Below, in pieces: positions 46,096-55,848 of a DNA stretch of 64,000 nucleotides. Position 1 is the first letter of the stretch; every line of letters starts with the position of its first letter. A program made the translations under genes and the position numbers. Below the pieces are notes generated by a model. It ran no database searches and was not told where the DNA came from. It saw only the letters and a program-made list of their open reading frames with translations. The DNA is from Stieleria tagensis (lineage in GTDB: Bacteria > Planctomycetota > Planctomycetia > Pirellulales > Pirellulaceae), in assembly GCF_024129865.1 (NCBI RefSeq), contig NZ_JAMYFE010000068.1:24808-88807 (forward strand), written 5' to 3'.

Positions 46096-47388
46096 ATGAA
46101 CAAACCAACCACTTTGCGTCCATCGTCAACCGTTGTTGCATTCCTGGCAACCTGTGTGTTGATCCCCAGTTTGTTGTCCGCAGCAGATCCTGCGTTAGGA
46201 CCGTGGCCACAGTGGCGCGGCCCGGATGCCAACAACCATGCCGGAGACGATGCATCGTTACCGACGCAATGGGACATGGCGACGGGCGAGAACATTGCTT
46301 GGAAGACCAAGCTGCCTGGACGGGGCCATTCGACTCCGATCTTTACGCCGCTGGGGATTTTCTTGACGACAGCCGACGCCAGTGCGGGGACACAGTCGGT
46401 GTTGAGACTGAAATTGGATTCCGGTCAGCTGACTGACCAGTGGGTGCTGCATCGCGGTACGTTGCCGGCTCAGATTCATCCCAATAATTCATACGCATCT
46501 CCGTCGATGGCATTTGATGGCGACCTGCTATTCGCCTGTTTTCACACCGATGACTCGATTGTGTTGACCGCTCTGTCACCTGACGGGCACAAGAAATGGC
46601 AAACCAAGGTGTCGCAGTTTTTGCCCTCGGCGTTTCAGTTCGGGTACGGTGCCAGCCCGATTGTGGAGCAGGATTTGGTGATTGTTGCTGCGGAGTATGA
46701 CGGGCCGGACAGCGGGATTTATGCATTCGAACGAGCGACAGGCAAGCGGGTTTGGAAGATCAAACGCCCGGAAAACCTGAACTTTGCATCACCAATTGTT
46801 GCCACGATCGCTGGTTCGCGACAATTGCTGATCGCCGGAGCAGACCAATTCTGTAGTTATGATCCAGTCACCGGCCACAAGCTGTGGAGTGTCGACACGA
46901 CGACCGAAGCGATCTGTGGAACCGCCGTTTGGGACGATCGGTACGCGATTGTCAGTGGCGGCAATCCAGTCGCTGGCACCTGGTGTGTGAGTGCCAGTGG
47001 TCAGGCCACGGTGCAATGGAGTAACCGTGTGATGTGCTATGAACAATCGCTGTTGGCGATCAAGCACTTTGTGTTTGCGGTGGCTGACAACGGAGTCGCC
47101 TATTGTTGGCGTTCGCAAGACGGAAAAGAGACGTGGAAGCAGCGATTGTTCGGGGGCGGGATCAGTGCGTCGCCGCTGTTGGCCGGTGGGCACGTGGTCG
47201 TCGCCAGCGAACGCGGGGAAGTCTTCATCTTGCTTGCTTCACCAGATCGCTACCAGGCAGTGGCGCAAATTCAAACCGGCCAATCAATCTTTGCGACACC
47301 CGTCGCGATCGGAAACCGGCTGTACATTCGAACGGCGATGGACGAGTCCGGCAAGCGACAGGAGTATTTGGTCGCGATCGGAAAATGA
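46096..47388 (+). CDS. Second exported PQQ-like beta-propeller protein
   Basis: 430 residues from ATG 46096 (the frame is open upstream but lacks a leader there). Signal peptide TVVAFLATCVLIPSLLSAA. Blade motifs GPWPQWRGPDANNHAG, ERATGKRVWKIKRPE, YDPVTGHKLWSVDT, and RSQDGKETWKQRL. Same length and organisation as 41917-43209, so they are paralogues from a local duplication, later separated by the BNR-4 and oxidoreductase genes. Confidence 0.87.
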   Translation: MNKPTTLRPSSTVVAFLATCVLIPSLLSAADPALGPWPQWRGPDANNHAGDDASLPTQWDMATGENIAWKTKLPGRGHSTPIFTPLGIFLTTADASAGTQSVLRLKLDSGQLTDQWVLHRGTLPAQIHPNNSYASPSMAFDGDLLFACFHTDDSIVLTALSPDGHKKWQTKVSQFLPSAFQFGYGASPIVEQDLVIVAAEYDGPDSGIYAFERATGKRVWKIKRPENLNFASPIVATIAGSRQLLIAGADQFCSYDPVTGHKLWSVDTTTEAICGTAVWDDRYAIVSGGNPVAGTWCVSASGQATVQWSNRVMCYEQSLLAIKHFVFAVADNGVAYCWRSQDGKETWKQRLFGGGISASPLLAGGHVVVASERGEVFILLASPDRYQAVAQIQTGQSIFATPVAIGNRLYIRTAMDESGKRQEYLVAIGK

Positions 47389-47463
47389 TGATTCAGCGGA
47401 ACATCAACTGGCGCTGTCCCCGAGGGAAGCGGATCTCGCCAGGGTTCAGACCACGTTTTTTTT

Positions 47464-47516
47464 GTAGCTGATCCCGCCAGGGTTCAGTCGGTCTGAACCC
47501 TGGCGGGATCAGCTAC
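47464..47516. repeat. Family B palindrome, perfect copy
   Basis: Perfect 24-bp arms (begins GTAGCTGATCCCGCCAGGG, ends mirror-wise in CAGCTAC) around a 5-nt loop. An isolated partial arm (CTCGCCAGGGTTCAGACC) precedes it at about 47435. It lies 75 bases after the PQQ gene stop and could form a very stable transcript hairpin. Confidence 0.93.
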
Positions 47517-47618
47517 GACCTTGGATTTTCCCACGCTTCAAAACGCTACAATTTGTCAGTTCTGCCGCAGTCCTCGGATGCGGATTGCATTGATCAACCT
47601 CTTGCTCGTATTGGTCTG

Positions 47619-48224
47619 ATGAAACTGCTTTGTTTTAGCGATTTGCACTGCGACAGCCGTGCTGCAACAAACCTACTTGGCTTGGCAAAAGATGTCGATT
47701 TGGTGATCGGCGCCGGTGACTTTGCCAATCGCCATCAAGGATTGTCTGACACGTTGGATATCTTGAGCGGCATCGACAAGCCGACGATTCTGGTTCCTGG
47801 AAACGGTGAAACTGTTGAGGAACTGCGTGAGGCGACAAGAGATTGGAAGTCGGCCTCGGTCTTGCATGGCGAGGGATGTGAGCGACTGGGAGTCTCTTTC
47901 TGGGGCGTCGGAGGTGGAATCCCGGTCACTCCGTTTGGCGCTTGGTCGTACGATTTTGATGAACAGCAAGCCGAACAACTGTTGGCCGGTTGCCCCAAGG
48001 ACGCGGTTCTGGTCGTACATTCTCCGCCGCTGGATACGGTCGACCGCGATTCCAGCCGGCGCGTGCGAGGCAGTCAATCCATTCGCGACTGCGTGATCGC
48101 CAAGCACCCGAAACTGGTCGTCTGTGGACACATTCATGACGATTGGGAGAAACAGGTCCAACTGGGAACCACACTGGTTCTGAATGCCGGGCCCCGCGGT
48201 GTGGTCACGGAAATCGCCGGCTGA
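47619..48224 (+). CDS. Calcineurin-like metallophosphoesterase
   Basis: 201 residues from ATG 47619. Metal-binding motifs: CFSDLHCDS (DxH), IGAGDFAN (GD), VPGNGET (GN in place of GNH), VVHSPP (H) and CGHIHDDWE (GHxH). Small stand-alone phosphodiesterase; substrate unknown. The GNGE instead of GNHE change in the fourth motif removes the usual catalytic histidine but is seen in related YfcE/UPF0046-like proteins. Confidence 0.85.
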   Translation: MKLLCFSDLHCDSRAATNLLGLAKDVDLVIGAGDFANRHQGLSDTLDILSGIDKPTILVPGNGETVEELREATRDWKSASVLHGEGCERLGVSFWGVGGGIPVTPFGAWSYDFDEQQAEQLLAGCPKDAVLVVHSPPLDTVDRDSSRRVRGSQSIRDCVIAKHPKLVVCGHIHDDWEKQVQLGTTLVLNAGPRGVVTEIAG

Positions 48225-48401
48225 TGCGGGGCGGCGATTTTTGGAGACAAAATGACCAAGCCATTTTCTATCGGATTTTCTATCAATCCTGCGCAACGCG
48301 AGCTGCCAACAGGATGCGCGAGTGATTGGTCACTTGCCGCCGGCGGCCCAGCGGCTAAGATGGTAAGTGAACCTTTGGGGATGGGCGTTGTCCATTCCTA
48401 T

Positions 48402-48772
<371 letters not shown>

Positions 48773-48777
48773 TCAAT

Positions 48778-48814
48778 AAGCCTCTTGCCGAGTTGCGGTG
48801 AGAGGCTTTTTTTA
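48778..48814 (+). terminator. Terminator after tmRNA
   Basis: Stem AAGCCTCT/AGAGGCTT with a 15-nt loop and a run of seven T. It is five bases after the tmRNA end and also lies just beyond the halogenase-like gene's stop on the other strand. Confidence 0.88.
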
Positions 48815-48821
48815 TTGCTGA

Positions 48822-50057
48822 CTATTCGGAGGTTGCTTTGGTGACTTTCATCGAGTCGATGTCGTCGAATACTGGATCGAGTTCCTGTTTAAAGAGGTCG
48901 CCGATCAGCAGGTCGGTAATGCTTCCGCGATGCTGGGGGAAGCGGCGGATGAATTCGCCGAAGTTGAATCCGTCGTAGTATTCGCAAACCAATCGACGCA
49001 TGCGGTTCATTCCCTCCACATATCCCGCTTCCCACTTTCCGAGTTGCGCCCGTGAGGTATCACCGCTTTGCAAGCCTTCGACAATCGCGTCGGCTGCAAG
49101 TTCTCCCGACTTCAAGGCCAACAGCACTCCGGATGAGTAGAGCGGATCGAGAAAGCCGAACGCATCACCAACCAACACCCAGCCGTCGCCGGCGGCTTGG
49201 CTGGCGCGGTAGGTGTAATCTTTTGTCGCTTTCACCGGGCGAATCTGTTTGCCCTGCATGACCCGCTCTTTCACGGCGGGGCAGTTCTCCAATTCCTCGG
49301 CAAAGGTGAGTTCGTGGTTTGTTCGCCCCTTGAACAGATAATCAAAATTGGCAACCACACCGATGCTCATCACGTCGTCCTGCATCGGGATGTACCAGAA
49401 CCAGCCCTTCTTGTCTCGTAAACTCAGGACAACCGTGGCCCCTTCGTCTTTCCCTTGGTCTCGATACGCCCCTTCGAAGTACGTCCACAGCGCACCCTTG
49501 TTCAAATCAGGGTCGGGAACACGCAGTTTGAACTTGTTGATGAGCAGGGAACTTTGTCCGCTGGCGTCCACGATCACATCGGCTCGAATCGTTTTTTGAG
49601 TTCCCGATTGGTCCACTACCTGCACGCCGACCGCGCGGTCTTCGTCGAACAGTACGTCAAGAACACGCATGCCTTCGTGAACGGCGACGCCCTGTTCTTC
49701 GGCGTTCTTCAGCATCATGACGTCGAACTCACTCCGGCGGATCTGCCAGGTTTGTGAGCATTCATGCGGCTTGTTGTCGTGGAAATAGAACGGAGCGGAA
49801 TGCTTGCCCGAGGGACTGACAAACTGAACACTGTACTTCTTGATGAATTGACTGGCCTTCATCTTCTCGAGCATGCCCAGTCGCTTCAGTACCCAGTAGG
49901 TTTCGGGGATTAGGGACTCGCCGATGTGGTAACGAGGAAATCGTTCGCGTTCGAAAAGTTCGACCTGATAGCCTTGTTGGGCGATCAGCGTGGAAGCGGT
50001 CGCCCCAGCAGGACCGCCACCGATGACAACCACATGGGGAGACGAACGATTTGTCAT
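48822..50057 (-). CDS. FAD-dependent oxidoreductase, flavin-halogenase-like
   Basis: 411 residues. FAD site VVVIGGGPAGATASTLIAQQ, GESLIPETYW, and VGDAFGFLDPLYSSGVLLAL. The stretch KKGWFWYIPMQDD fits the WxWxIP signature of flavin-dependent halogenases. The lysine expected near the active site in tryptophan halogenases (KxxxSP region) is not obvious by eye, so a geranylgeranyl-reductase-like or other hydroxylating/reducing role stays open. It is downstream of the MarR gene on the same strand with a 46-base gap; probably one operon under MarR control. Confidence 0.82.
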   Translation of the reverse strand: MTNRSSPHVVVIGGGPAGATASTLIAQQGYQVELFERERFPRYHIGESLIPETYWVLKRLGMLEKMKASQFIKKYSVQFVSPSGKHSAPFYFHDNKPHECSQTWQIRRSEFDVMMLKNAEEQGVAVHEGMRVLDVLFDEDRAVGVQVVDQSGTQKTIRADVIVDASGQSSLLINKFKLRVPDPDLNKGALWTYFEGAYRDQGKDEGATVVLSLRDKKGWFWYIPMQDDVMSIGVVANFDYLFKGRTNHELTFAEELENCPAVKERVMQGKQIRPVKATKDYTYRASQAAGDGWVLVGDAFGFLDPLYSSGVLLALKSGELAADAIVEGLQSGDTSRAQLGKWEAGYVEGMNRMRRLVCEYYDGFNFGEFIRRFPQHRGSITDLLIGDLFKQELDPVFDDIDSMKVTKATSE

Positions 50058-50103
50058 TTTCGAGTTCCGATTGATGTTGAACGTCTTTGGAAGCGGGCGT
50101 GGC

Positions 50104-50610
50104 TCATTGATCGACGAACGACAGGTTGTCGGCGTCTTCGTGTGGCTGGCGAGCTTGCCTGAGCAAGTCGGCCAGCTGGCACAGCGCTTTCTTGCTCATG
50201 TGCCCAAACTGTTTTTGATGGCTTTGTTGGACGGCATCGTGAATCTGATTGAGCAGGCTGCGTCCTTCGTCCGTGATACGGACTTCAACGACTCGGCGAT
50301 TCTCCGCGCGTCGCTCCCGTACTAGCAGCCCTCGTTTCTCCAAACGATCCAGCAACCGCGTCATATCTGGGGCACGAGAGATCAAACGTCCTCCCAGAAC
50401 CAGCGTTGGCATCGCATTTGGGTAAACCGATTTCAGTAAACGCAACGCGTTGTACTGCTGGGCCGACAGGCTGACTGCCGCGAACACCTCATCCTCGAGC
50501 GACTTGACGCGGTCATAGGTCCGCCACAAGTTCAAGAAGACCTCCTGTTCCAGCGAATCGAAGGATTGTTTCGCTGCTGGCGGCGCAGAATTCGTCGATG
50601 GTTTAGCCAT
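50104..50610 (-). CDS. MarR-family transcriptional regulator
   Basis: 168 residues from ATG 50610 (an upstream in-frame ATG at 50646 would cover the operator). Winged helix: LSAQQYNALRLLKSVYPNAM, recognition region LGGRLISRAPDMTRLLDRLE, wing KRGLLVRERRAENRRVVEVRI. Acts as a dimeric repressor of small-molecule-responsive genes. A palindrome TTGTTTCAACAA sits 13 bases before its start, pointing to autoregulation with the following oxidoreductase. Confidence 0.9.
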   Translation of the reverse strand: MAKPSTNSAPPAAKQSFDSLEQEVFLNLWRTYDRVKSLEDEVFAAVSLSAQQYNALRLLKSVYPNAMPTLVLGGRLISRAPDMTRLLDRLEKRGLLVRERRAENRRVVEVRITDEGRSLLNQIHDAVQQSHQKQFGHMSKKALCQLADLLRQARQPHEDADNLSFVDQ

Positions 50611-50622
50611 AGCAACGAAAAT

Positions 50623-50638
50623 ACTTGTTGAAACAACT
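50623..50638 (-). promoter_or_regulatory. Putative MarR operator
   Basis: Inverted repeat AGTTGTTTCAACAACT-like (minus strand AGTTGTTTCAACAAGT), arms TTGTT/AACAA around a 2-base centre. The size and spacing suit a MarR dimer. It lies directly before the regulator's start, where bound repressor would block its own operon. Confidence 0.55.
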
Positions 50639-50672
50639 GTCGTCAAGACGGATGTTCGCGATACTTGGCGGG

Positions 50673-53597
50673 CTACTCGGTCGCAAACGCTTGCCCACTG
50701 CCCTCTACCAAAAGGTAGGTGTTGCCGGCGCGGAGGGATCCAAAGGTTTCAGTGGCTCCGTGTGGCCAGGCCACGGTCACCTCCTCCGCTAACTCGCTTG
50801 ATCCGATACCTGCTTTGAGAATTCGTTCATTGCTACACATATAGCCATCGCCGGACATCAACCAGATCACGCGCTGGCGGCCATCCGCGACGAAGGTGAG
50901 CGTTGCTCCAATCGCGTCTCGCGACCCATTGGTGCCGATTAACTTGACACCGATGCGGCGGTTTGCGGTTTGCGTTCGATTTGCAAGTAAAACGGGGGCA
51001 GCGTTCTGATGGGTGACGACCAGATCGTCTGCCAAGTCGCGATCAACGTCGATTTTCCAAAGGGCGCGGCCAATGTGGTTCGTCGCCAAGTACGTGTTTT
51101 CATGGGGCATGTCGACGGGGGTGAACGTCGCTTGTTGCGAACGCCGCATCAATTGAAATGGTTGTGCGAGTGGCGGATGGTCAGGCCCAAAATCGGCGAT
51201 GTGTCCATTGGTGATCGCTAGTTCGTCAATCCCGTCCGCGTCCATGTCGATGGCTTGTGTACCGAAACCGACCGTCATCAGAGTGGAGTCAATCAAGCCT
51301 TGGACAGCCGTGTTGTCGACCCACAGCCCTGGCATGGTTTGTTCGTAGTAGATGTTGTATTCACGCGCGAACCCCGTGACGTACAAATCCAGGTCCAGGT
51401 CACCGTCGAAGTCACCATAGGCGATTCCCATCGATGCTTGAGCGAGCGATTGTCCGTCGACAGCGATGCCAAGCGGCACGGCTAATTCAGAGAGACCTGG
51501 GCCGGTGATTTCCAACAGGTGGTTGGCGGACATGTCATTGGCGACAAACGCGGCCTGGTTATGGCCGGGTAAATTTCCCGCAAGGATTCCGAGTCCGCGG
51601 CCGGCCGAGAGCTGCGTGATCTCATCAGCGAACGGCTCATTGAATTGTCCTTTGCCATTACCCAAGAGCAGTTGATCGCTATCAGCAGGAAACTTGGCAG
51701 GGTGGCAAGGCGCAGGCCCGTCTGCGGCTCGACACGGTTCGTCGACGGGCGAATCGAGATCACAATAATTGACGGCGATCAAATCGGTAATGCCGTCGCG
51801 GTCCATGTCGGCAAATGCTCCGCAGGTCGTCCATTGATTTGCCATCGTTCCGAGCGATCGGGTGTCATCGCAGAATGTGCCGTCACCGTTGTTTCGAAAC
51901 AGTCGATTGTCTCCGATATTTGCAAAGAAGATGTCGGGAAAACCGTCTTCGTTGTAGTCGCCGATTGCGATCCCTTGGCCGAACCCCGTGGCACCGCATT
52001 CGGCGTGGTGGGTGATGTCGCTGAACGTGCCATTGAGATTTCGAAGTAGCGTGTTTGTCGCGGAGCTTGTTTCGCCGCTCTGGCTAGCGACCGATGGGAG
52101 GATCAGGTCCGACCAGCCGTCCATATCAAAGTCGAGTGTCCCGCCACCGCTGCCCATCGAATGAATCAAGGCCGATGCGATGTCGGGGTAGTGAACAGCA
52201 GGGACAGTAAGATTTCGCGTCTGAGTTTCATCGGCCCAGCGCAATTCACTCGCATTTCCGGCGAACGAGCGTTGATTGCTCGATCGGTCCCTTGGCTCCG
52301 AAGGATTGGTGTCAGTGATGGCTTGCTGCGAGTAACTGTCCAGCGGGCTCAAATCAGGCAGCGAGCTCCATTTTCGAGTGCGTTTTAGATTGGCGGTGAT
52401 TGTTTGCCTGAGTTCGGCGAGGGCCGGATCCTTGTCCTCTGGAAGAGTGGTCGCGATGGCGGACCAAGCTTCGGCTTCCCAGTATCGTCCCATTTGATTC
52501 AGCGTGCGGGCGATATCGCACGCGGCATGCTGACTTTGTTCTACGCTGCCACCGAAACGCTGCAGGTGCATCCGAAGATCTAATAGTAGATGAGCTCTGC
52601 GATCACAGGAGTCGATGATTCGCTCTGCGTCCTGATTTGTCAGCGCGAATTCCCCGTCAGCGGCAGAACGCAGTTGGCGGATCGATTGGCTGATTTGTGT
52701 CCAAGGAATCACTCGGTTCGGATTGATTTGAGAGGCTGCCAGATAACACGAGAGCGCTGTAGCGAAGTCAGCGGATCGGAAGTGACGGTCTGCCAGAGAG
52801 ATCCAGAAATCGGCTTGCTCACGACAGTGTGGCGCGGCCGAGTTCAACCACGCTGTGTACTCTGGGGGTGTTGCCTGTTGAACACTGGGCATCCGACCGA
52901 GTAACGCGTGTGCCGGCGCGAAATTGGGATGGTGCCGGATGATTTCACGTAAGATGGATTCGGCGTCCGCGAAGCGGCGGTCATCGCGCAGTGATTGAGC
53001 AACGCCGAGTCGAAGTCGGTAATCATCCGGGTTTCGTTTGATCAACCTTTCGATCGTTTCCGCGGGAAAGAGTCGTTGGGAAGTGTCGGTCGATGCGAGC
53101 AGCACAGCCAGATCAAACGCGCGATTGCGGATCAGGGCTTCATAGTGTTCGGGCATCAGGTCTGTTCGACCGGCCTCGCCGAGCAGCCCGAATAGGATCC
53201 GGCGCAGTTTGTCGTTTTCGCGTTCTGCGTCCACTGCCGCGGACAGCAAATCGATTGCGGGATAGACGTCACCTAAGTCCAGCAGGGCTCGCGTCGCCAA
53301 CTCCACGCGTGAAGTGGGATGGAATTTTGCAGCTACTGCGGCTTTGGCCAGCAGTCTCGCTGCTTCATGGCGGTCGCCAGCTGCCGCCTTCGCGCGAGCC
53401 GCCGCGGTCAGCTGCTCGGGATTGTTCCGCTGTATTGGCAGTCCATCTCGAGTGAGTGTTTCCGTGTCGTCGGCTGGGGATTGCCGGGCGGCTACATCAA
53501 CCGAGCTGGGGTCGCCCGAACATCCGGTGACAATTGTGATCAGCAGTATCAGAGAGAGAGAAAGCCGACGTTGCAAATCGAGATTTCCGTATTTCAA
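50673..53597 (-). CDS. CRTAC1-type lipoprotein with TPR, FG-GAP/VCBS propeller and ASPIC/UnbV domain
   Basis: 974 residues when begun at TTG 53597, which puts the lipobox TIVTGC at residue 21-26, a normal lipoprotein leader. An ATG at 53672 would give 999 residues with a poor leader. Residues ~45-430 are TPR-like. From ~485, Ca-binding FG-GAP repeats follow: DFDMDGWSDLILPS, DYNEDGFPDIFFANIGD, DMDRDGITDLIAVNY, DFDGDLDLDLYVTG. The C-terminal ~75 residues are ASPIC/UnbV (GVKLIGTNGSRDAIGATLTF). A surface protein class expanded in planctomycetes; binding partner unknown. Confidence 0.85.
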   Translation of the reverse strand: MKYGNLDLQRRLSLSLILLITIVTGCSGDPSSVDVAARQSPADDTETLTRDGLPIQRNNPEQLTAAARAKAAAGDRHEAARLLAKAAVAAKFHPTSRVELATRALLDLGDVYPAIDLLSAAVDAERENDKLRRILFGLLGEAGRTDLMPEHYEALIRNRAFDLAVLLASTDTSQRLFPAETIERLIKRNPDDYRLRLGVAQSLRDDRRFADAESILREIIRHHPNFAPAHALLGRMPSVQQATPPEYTAWLNSAAPHCREQADFWISLADRHFRSADFATALSCYLAASQINPNRVIPWTQISQSIRQLRSAADGEFALTNQDAERIIDSCDRRAHLLLDLRMHLQRFGGSVEQSQHAACDIARTLNQMGRYWEAEAWSAIATTLPEDKDPALAELRQTITANLKRTRKWSSLPDLSPLDSYSQQAITDTNPSEPRDRSSNQRSFAGNASELRWADETQTRNLTVPAVHYPDIASALIHSMGSGGGTLDFDMDGWSDLILPSVASQSGETSSATNTLLRNLNGTFSDITHHAECGATGFGQGIAIGDYNEDGFPDIFFANIGDNRLFRNNGDGTFCDDTRSLGTMANQWTTCGAFADMDRDGITDLIAVNYCDLDSPVDEPCRAADGPAPCHPAKFPADSDQLLLGNGKGQFNEPFADEITQLSAGRGLGILAGNLPGHNQAAFVANDMSANHLLEITGPGLSELAVPLGIAVDGQSLAQASMGIAYGDFDGDLDLDLYVTGFAREYNIYYEQTMPGLWVDNTAVQGLIDSTLMTVGFGTQAIDMDADGIDELAITNGHIADFGPDHPPLAQPFQLMRRSQQATFTPVDMPHENTYLATNHIGRALWKIDVDRDLADDLVVTHQNAAPVLLANRTQTANRRIGVKLIGTNGSRDAIGATLTFVADGRQRVIWLMSGDGYMCSNERILKAGIGSSELAEEVTVAWPHGATETFGSLRAGNTYLLVEGSGQAFATE

Positions 53598-53702
53598 AAC
53601 AGAGTGGTCGTAAAAAAAACCGCCCAACCAAGCCAGTTTAATTCTGATTTGGGGGCGGCCTGTGTCACGCATTGGCGTACGCGTGGAAAATCGACAATGA
53701 AT

Positions 53703-53891
53703 CTATTTGCCGAGCTCCATGTCCTTCATGGCGTCCATTTCGATTTGCTTCTCCTTCTCTTTGTAAGCATCGATGGCCGACTGGTCTAAGCCTTCGGTAA
53801 CAGATGCAGGTTTTGAATCAGAGCATCCGCCGATTGAGACAGCCAGGGTCAATGCGATTACGTGCCATGGGGAAAGGTTGCGTTTCTTCAT
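53703..53891 (-). CDS. Small hypothetical lipoprotein
   Basis: 62 residues from ATG 53891. Basic start MKKRNLSP, hydrophobic segment and lipobox VSIGGC, then a short charged tail (DAYKEKEKQIEMDAMKDMEL). Located 97 bases after the DUF1559 gene, same strand. Small lipoproteins of this kind often follow DUF1559 genes in planctomycetes (recollection); probably co-transcribed. Confidence 0.72.
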   Translation of the reverse strand: MKKRNLSPWHVIALTLAVSIGGCSDSKPASVTEGLDQSAIDAYKEKEKQIEMDAMKDMELGK

Positions 53892-53988
53892 TCTATTGAA
53901 TTGTCCAAGGTAAGTCATTTTGTCTATGAATAGAAAACTGGAAGGGACACGGTGACGTCATCTGCCCTTCCAGCATTGGAGTATCGGT

Positions 53989-55200
53989 TTACTGATTGAG
54001 TTGTTCCTCAATCGTTTCTGATCCAGCCCGAGTTCCCAAGGCTCCCCAAAGTCCGTAGGGGCTTGGGCTGCCGGGGGCAGCTGCACCGGTTCCGTTGATC
54101 CAGACGTTCCCTTGGTTGCGACTTCCGGCCTCGATGGAGTCGGTGATGAAAATCACCGCACCGTCGCCCATCAGGACATGAGCACCGCCTTGGTGTCGGC
54201 TGGACATGGGAGCCGTCGCAGTGAGGTCGTCGCCATTGTTTCGCGAGCAGAAAATGTCGTTGGGGGGCAAGATCGTAAAGCAGCTGTTGAAGATTTGCTT
54301 GAAGTCCGCCCACCGAAAGCCACGTGCACGAGTGTCTCGCGAGGCGTTGTTGAGCCAAAACCGAGGCCGCTCGGGATTGACAAAGCTATCGCAAACGCCC
54401 GGGTTGTCACGCAGTGCATCCATCGCACCGTTATTGTTGCCGAGCGTTGAGCCATCTTCGGGCAAGACCATGCGGGCGTCTTTGTCGCCTAGGTACGTGG
54501 CAATCTCACCCATCGCGACCGTGTTGGAGAGACCATCCAAGCAATCGCGGAAACGGCCGCGGTCGTCACGCGGTTTAAAGAATCCGCGATGGCCCGCCTG
54601 AGCTCGCTCAAATCGGACCGTCGCAACAGGCTCCACCAAGTCTCCGTCCCACGGGCCCACCATGGTTTGCCAAGTGCTGTCACCCAGGCATGCCGCGTAG
54701 TTGGAACGCCCTAGAGCCGGAAGTCCGATTCCCGGATCACTTGGGCATCGATAGCCAGGAATCTCCATTGTCCAGGGAATGTAATCGATGGTGTCCGGCG
54801 TCGGCCCCATCGCTTGAAAGTCGATCACTCCGTCGCCATCGATATCCATCGGGTTGCTGATGGATTCCCAAATCCCTTGCTGTTCGATGAATGGCAAGAT
54901 GCCGACAAGCGTGCTTAACCGACGGTTGTTCGCGAGCGTGTTTGCTGCCCACCAAGCATTGCCGGCGCTGGGATTCGAGGTGGTCCCGATTCCATTTGCC
55001 GGTAGCCGTTTGTAAGCTGAGTGGTAATTGTGGATCGCTAACCCGAGCTGTTTGAAGTTGTTGCTGCAACTCATCCGCCGAGCTGCTTCGCGTGCAGCTT
55101 GCACCGCGGGCAAAAGCAAGCCAACCAAAATGCCAATGATGGCGATCACCACCAGCAGCTCCACGAGTGTGAAACCAAGACGAGTTTTGTCATTCGACAT
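53989..55200 (-). CDS. DUF1559 protein with prepilin-type N-terminus
   Basis: 403 residues. Class III/prepilin leader [20 protein letters not shown] (cleavage after Gly, hydrophobic N-helix), then [20 protein letters not shown]. The C-terminal H-X9-DG signature is exact: [16 protein letters not shown] hallmark family of planctomycetes, thought to be pseudopilin-like and surface-located. AGGAG lies seven bases before the ATG. Length and domains are normal. Confidence 0.93.
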   Translation of the reverse strand: MSNDKTRLGFTLVELLVVIAIIGILVGLLLPAVQAAREAARRMSCSNNFKQLGLAIHNYHSAYKRLPANGIGTTSNPSAGNAWWAANTLANNRRLSTLVGILPFIEQQGIWESISNPMDIDGDGVIDFQAMGPTPDTIDYIPWTMEIPGYRCPSDPGIGLPALGRSNYAACLGDSTWQTMVGPWDGDLVEPVATVRFERAQAGHRGFFKPRDDRGRFRDCLDGLSNTVAMGEIATYLGDKDARMVLPEDGSTLGNNNGAMDALRDNPGVCDSFVNPERPRFWLNNASRDTRARGFRWADFKQIFNSCFTILPPNDIFCSRNNGDDLTATAPMSSRHQGGAHVLMGDGAVIFITDSIEAGSRNQGNVWINGTGAAAPGSPSPYGLWGALGTRAGSETIEEQLNQ

Positions 55201-55848
55201 GAATTACTCCTGAGAAAAGCTTTAGCGGAATGAGACACCGCTAAAAGAATTGAATGGTTTCAATTCTCACGTAAATGTGGCGGGTGTTGATGTATTTTTG
55301 CGACAGGGGTGTAGTAATTTGCGACGCGGCATTTAGAAGCGTTTGTCGCATGGGTTTGAGGGCCCTTTTGCCGCAAATTCAGAGCAGGCGTGGCTTTGGT
55401 TCACCCAGTACTTTTGGCCTGGCAGTGAACCGTCACCGATCAATTCGCCTTCCCCCAATATGGCGGGGCGCCTGCCTGTAGTATCCCGGTATTTCTTACC
55501 GAAGCCCGATTCCGTGCAAACGTTTGCACGCCTTGTGACAAAGTTTGCAGACGCTGGCATGGGGCCGGAAATCGCTCGCTATCATTTGAAAATGTAAATC
55601 AGGCGGAAAGCTCGCAAATTGCGGTCTTAAATGCGATTTGACCGAGCGGTGGCGAGCGAGTGTCTGGTGATTGGAACAGGTGTTGCGTACTCGACAATCA
55701 CCGCCGGTCCAGGCCCGTCGATGTCCAGCAGACACTGTTGGGACAAACGGGCGCCGTCGTGTGACGGTTCGCCCGCCGAGCCCCCCCTCCAGACACATTT
55801 TGCACTCCCGCCTCCGACTCTGAGGCACTCTTTGGGAACTCACATCCA
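55201..55848. other. Divergent region between DUF1559 and efflux operon
   Basis: 650 bases without a supported gene (short open frames here lack recognisable features). The notable element is the 18-base perfect palindrome at 55513-55530. It must contain the promoter of the efflux operon. No adjacent regulator gene is present. Confidence 0.5.
55513..55530. promoter_or_regulatory. 18-base perfect palindrome, candidate operator
   Basis: CGTGCAAACGTTTGCACG is its own reverse complement. It lies about 320 bases upstream of the efflux adaptor start. A related half-like stretch (CAAAGTTTGCAG) follows 10 bases later. The form suits a LacI- or TetR-type dimer; the regulator must be encoded elsewhere. 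Confidence 0.5.

Noticed and set aside
55343..55597. 84-codon open frame in the region upstream of the efflux operon
   Set aside because: It contains the operator-like palindrome as coding sequence, with no leader, domain or ribosome site.
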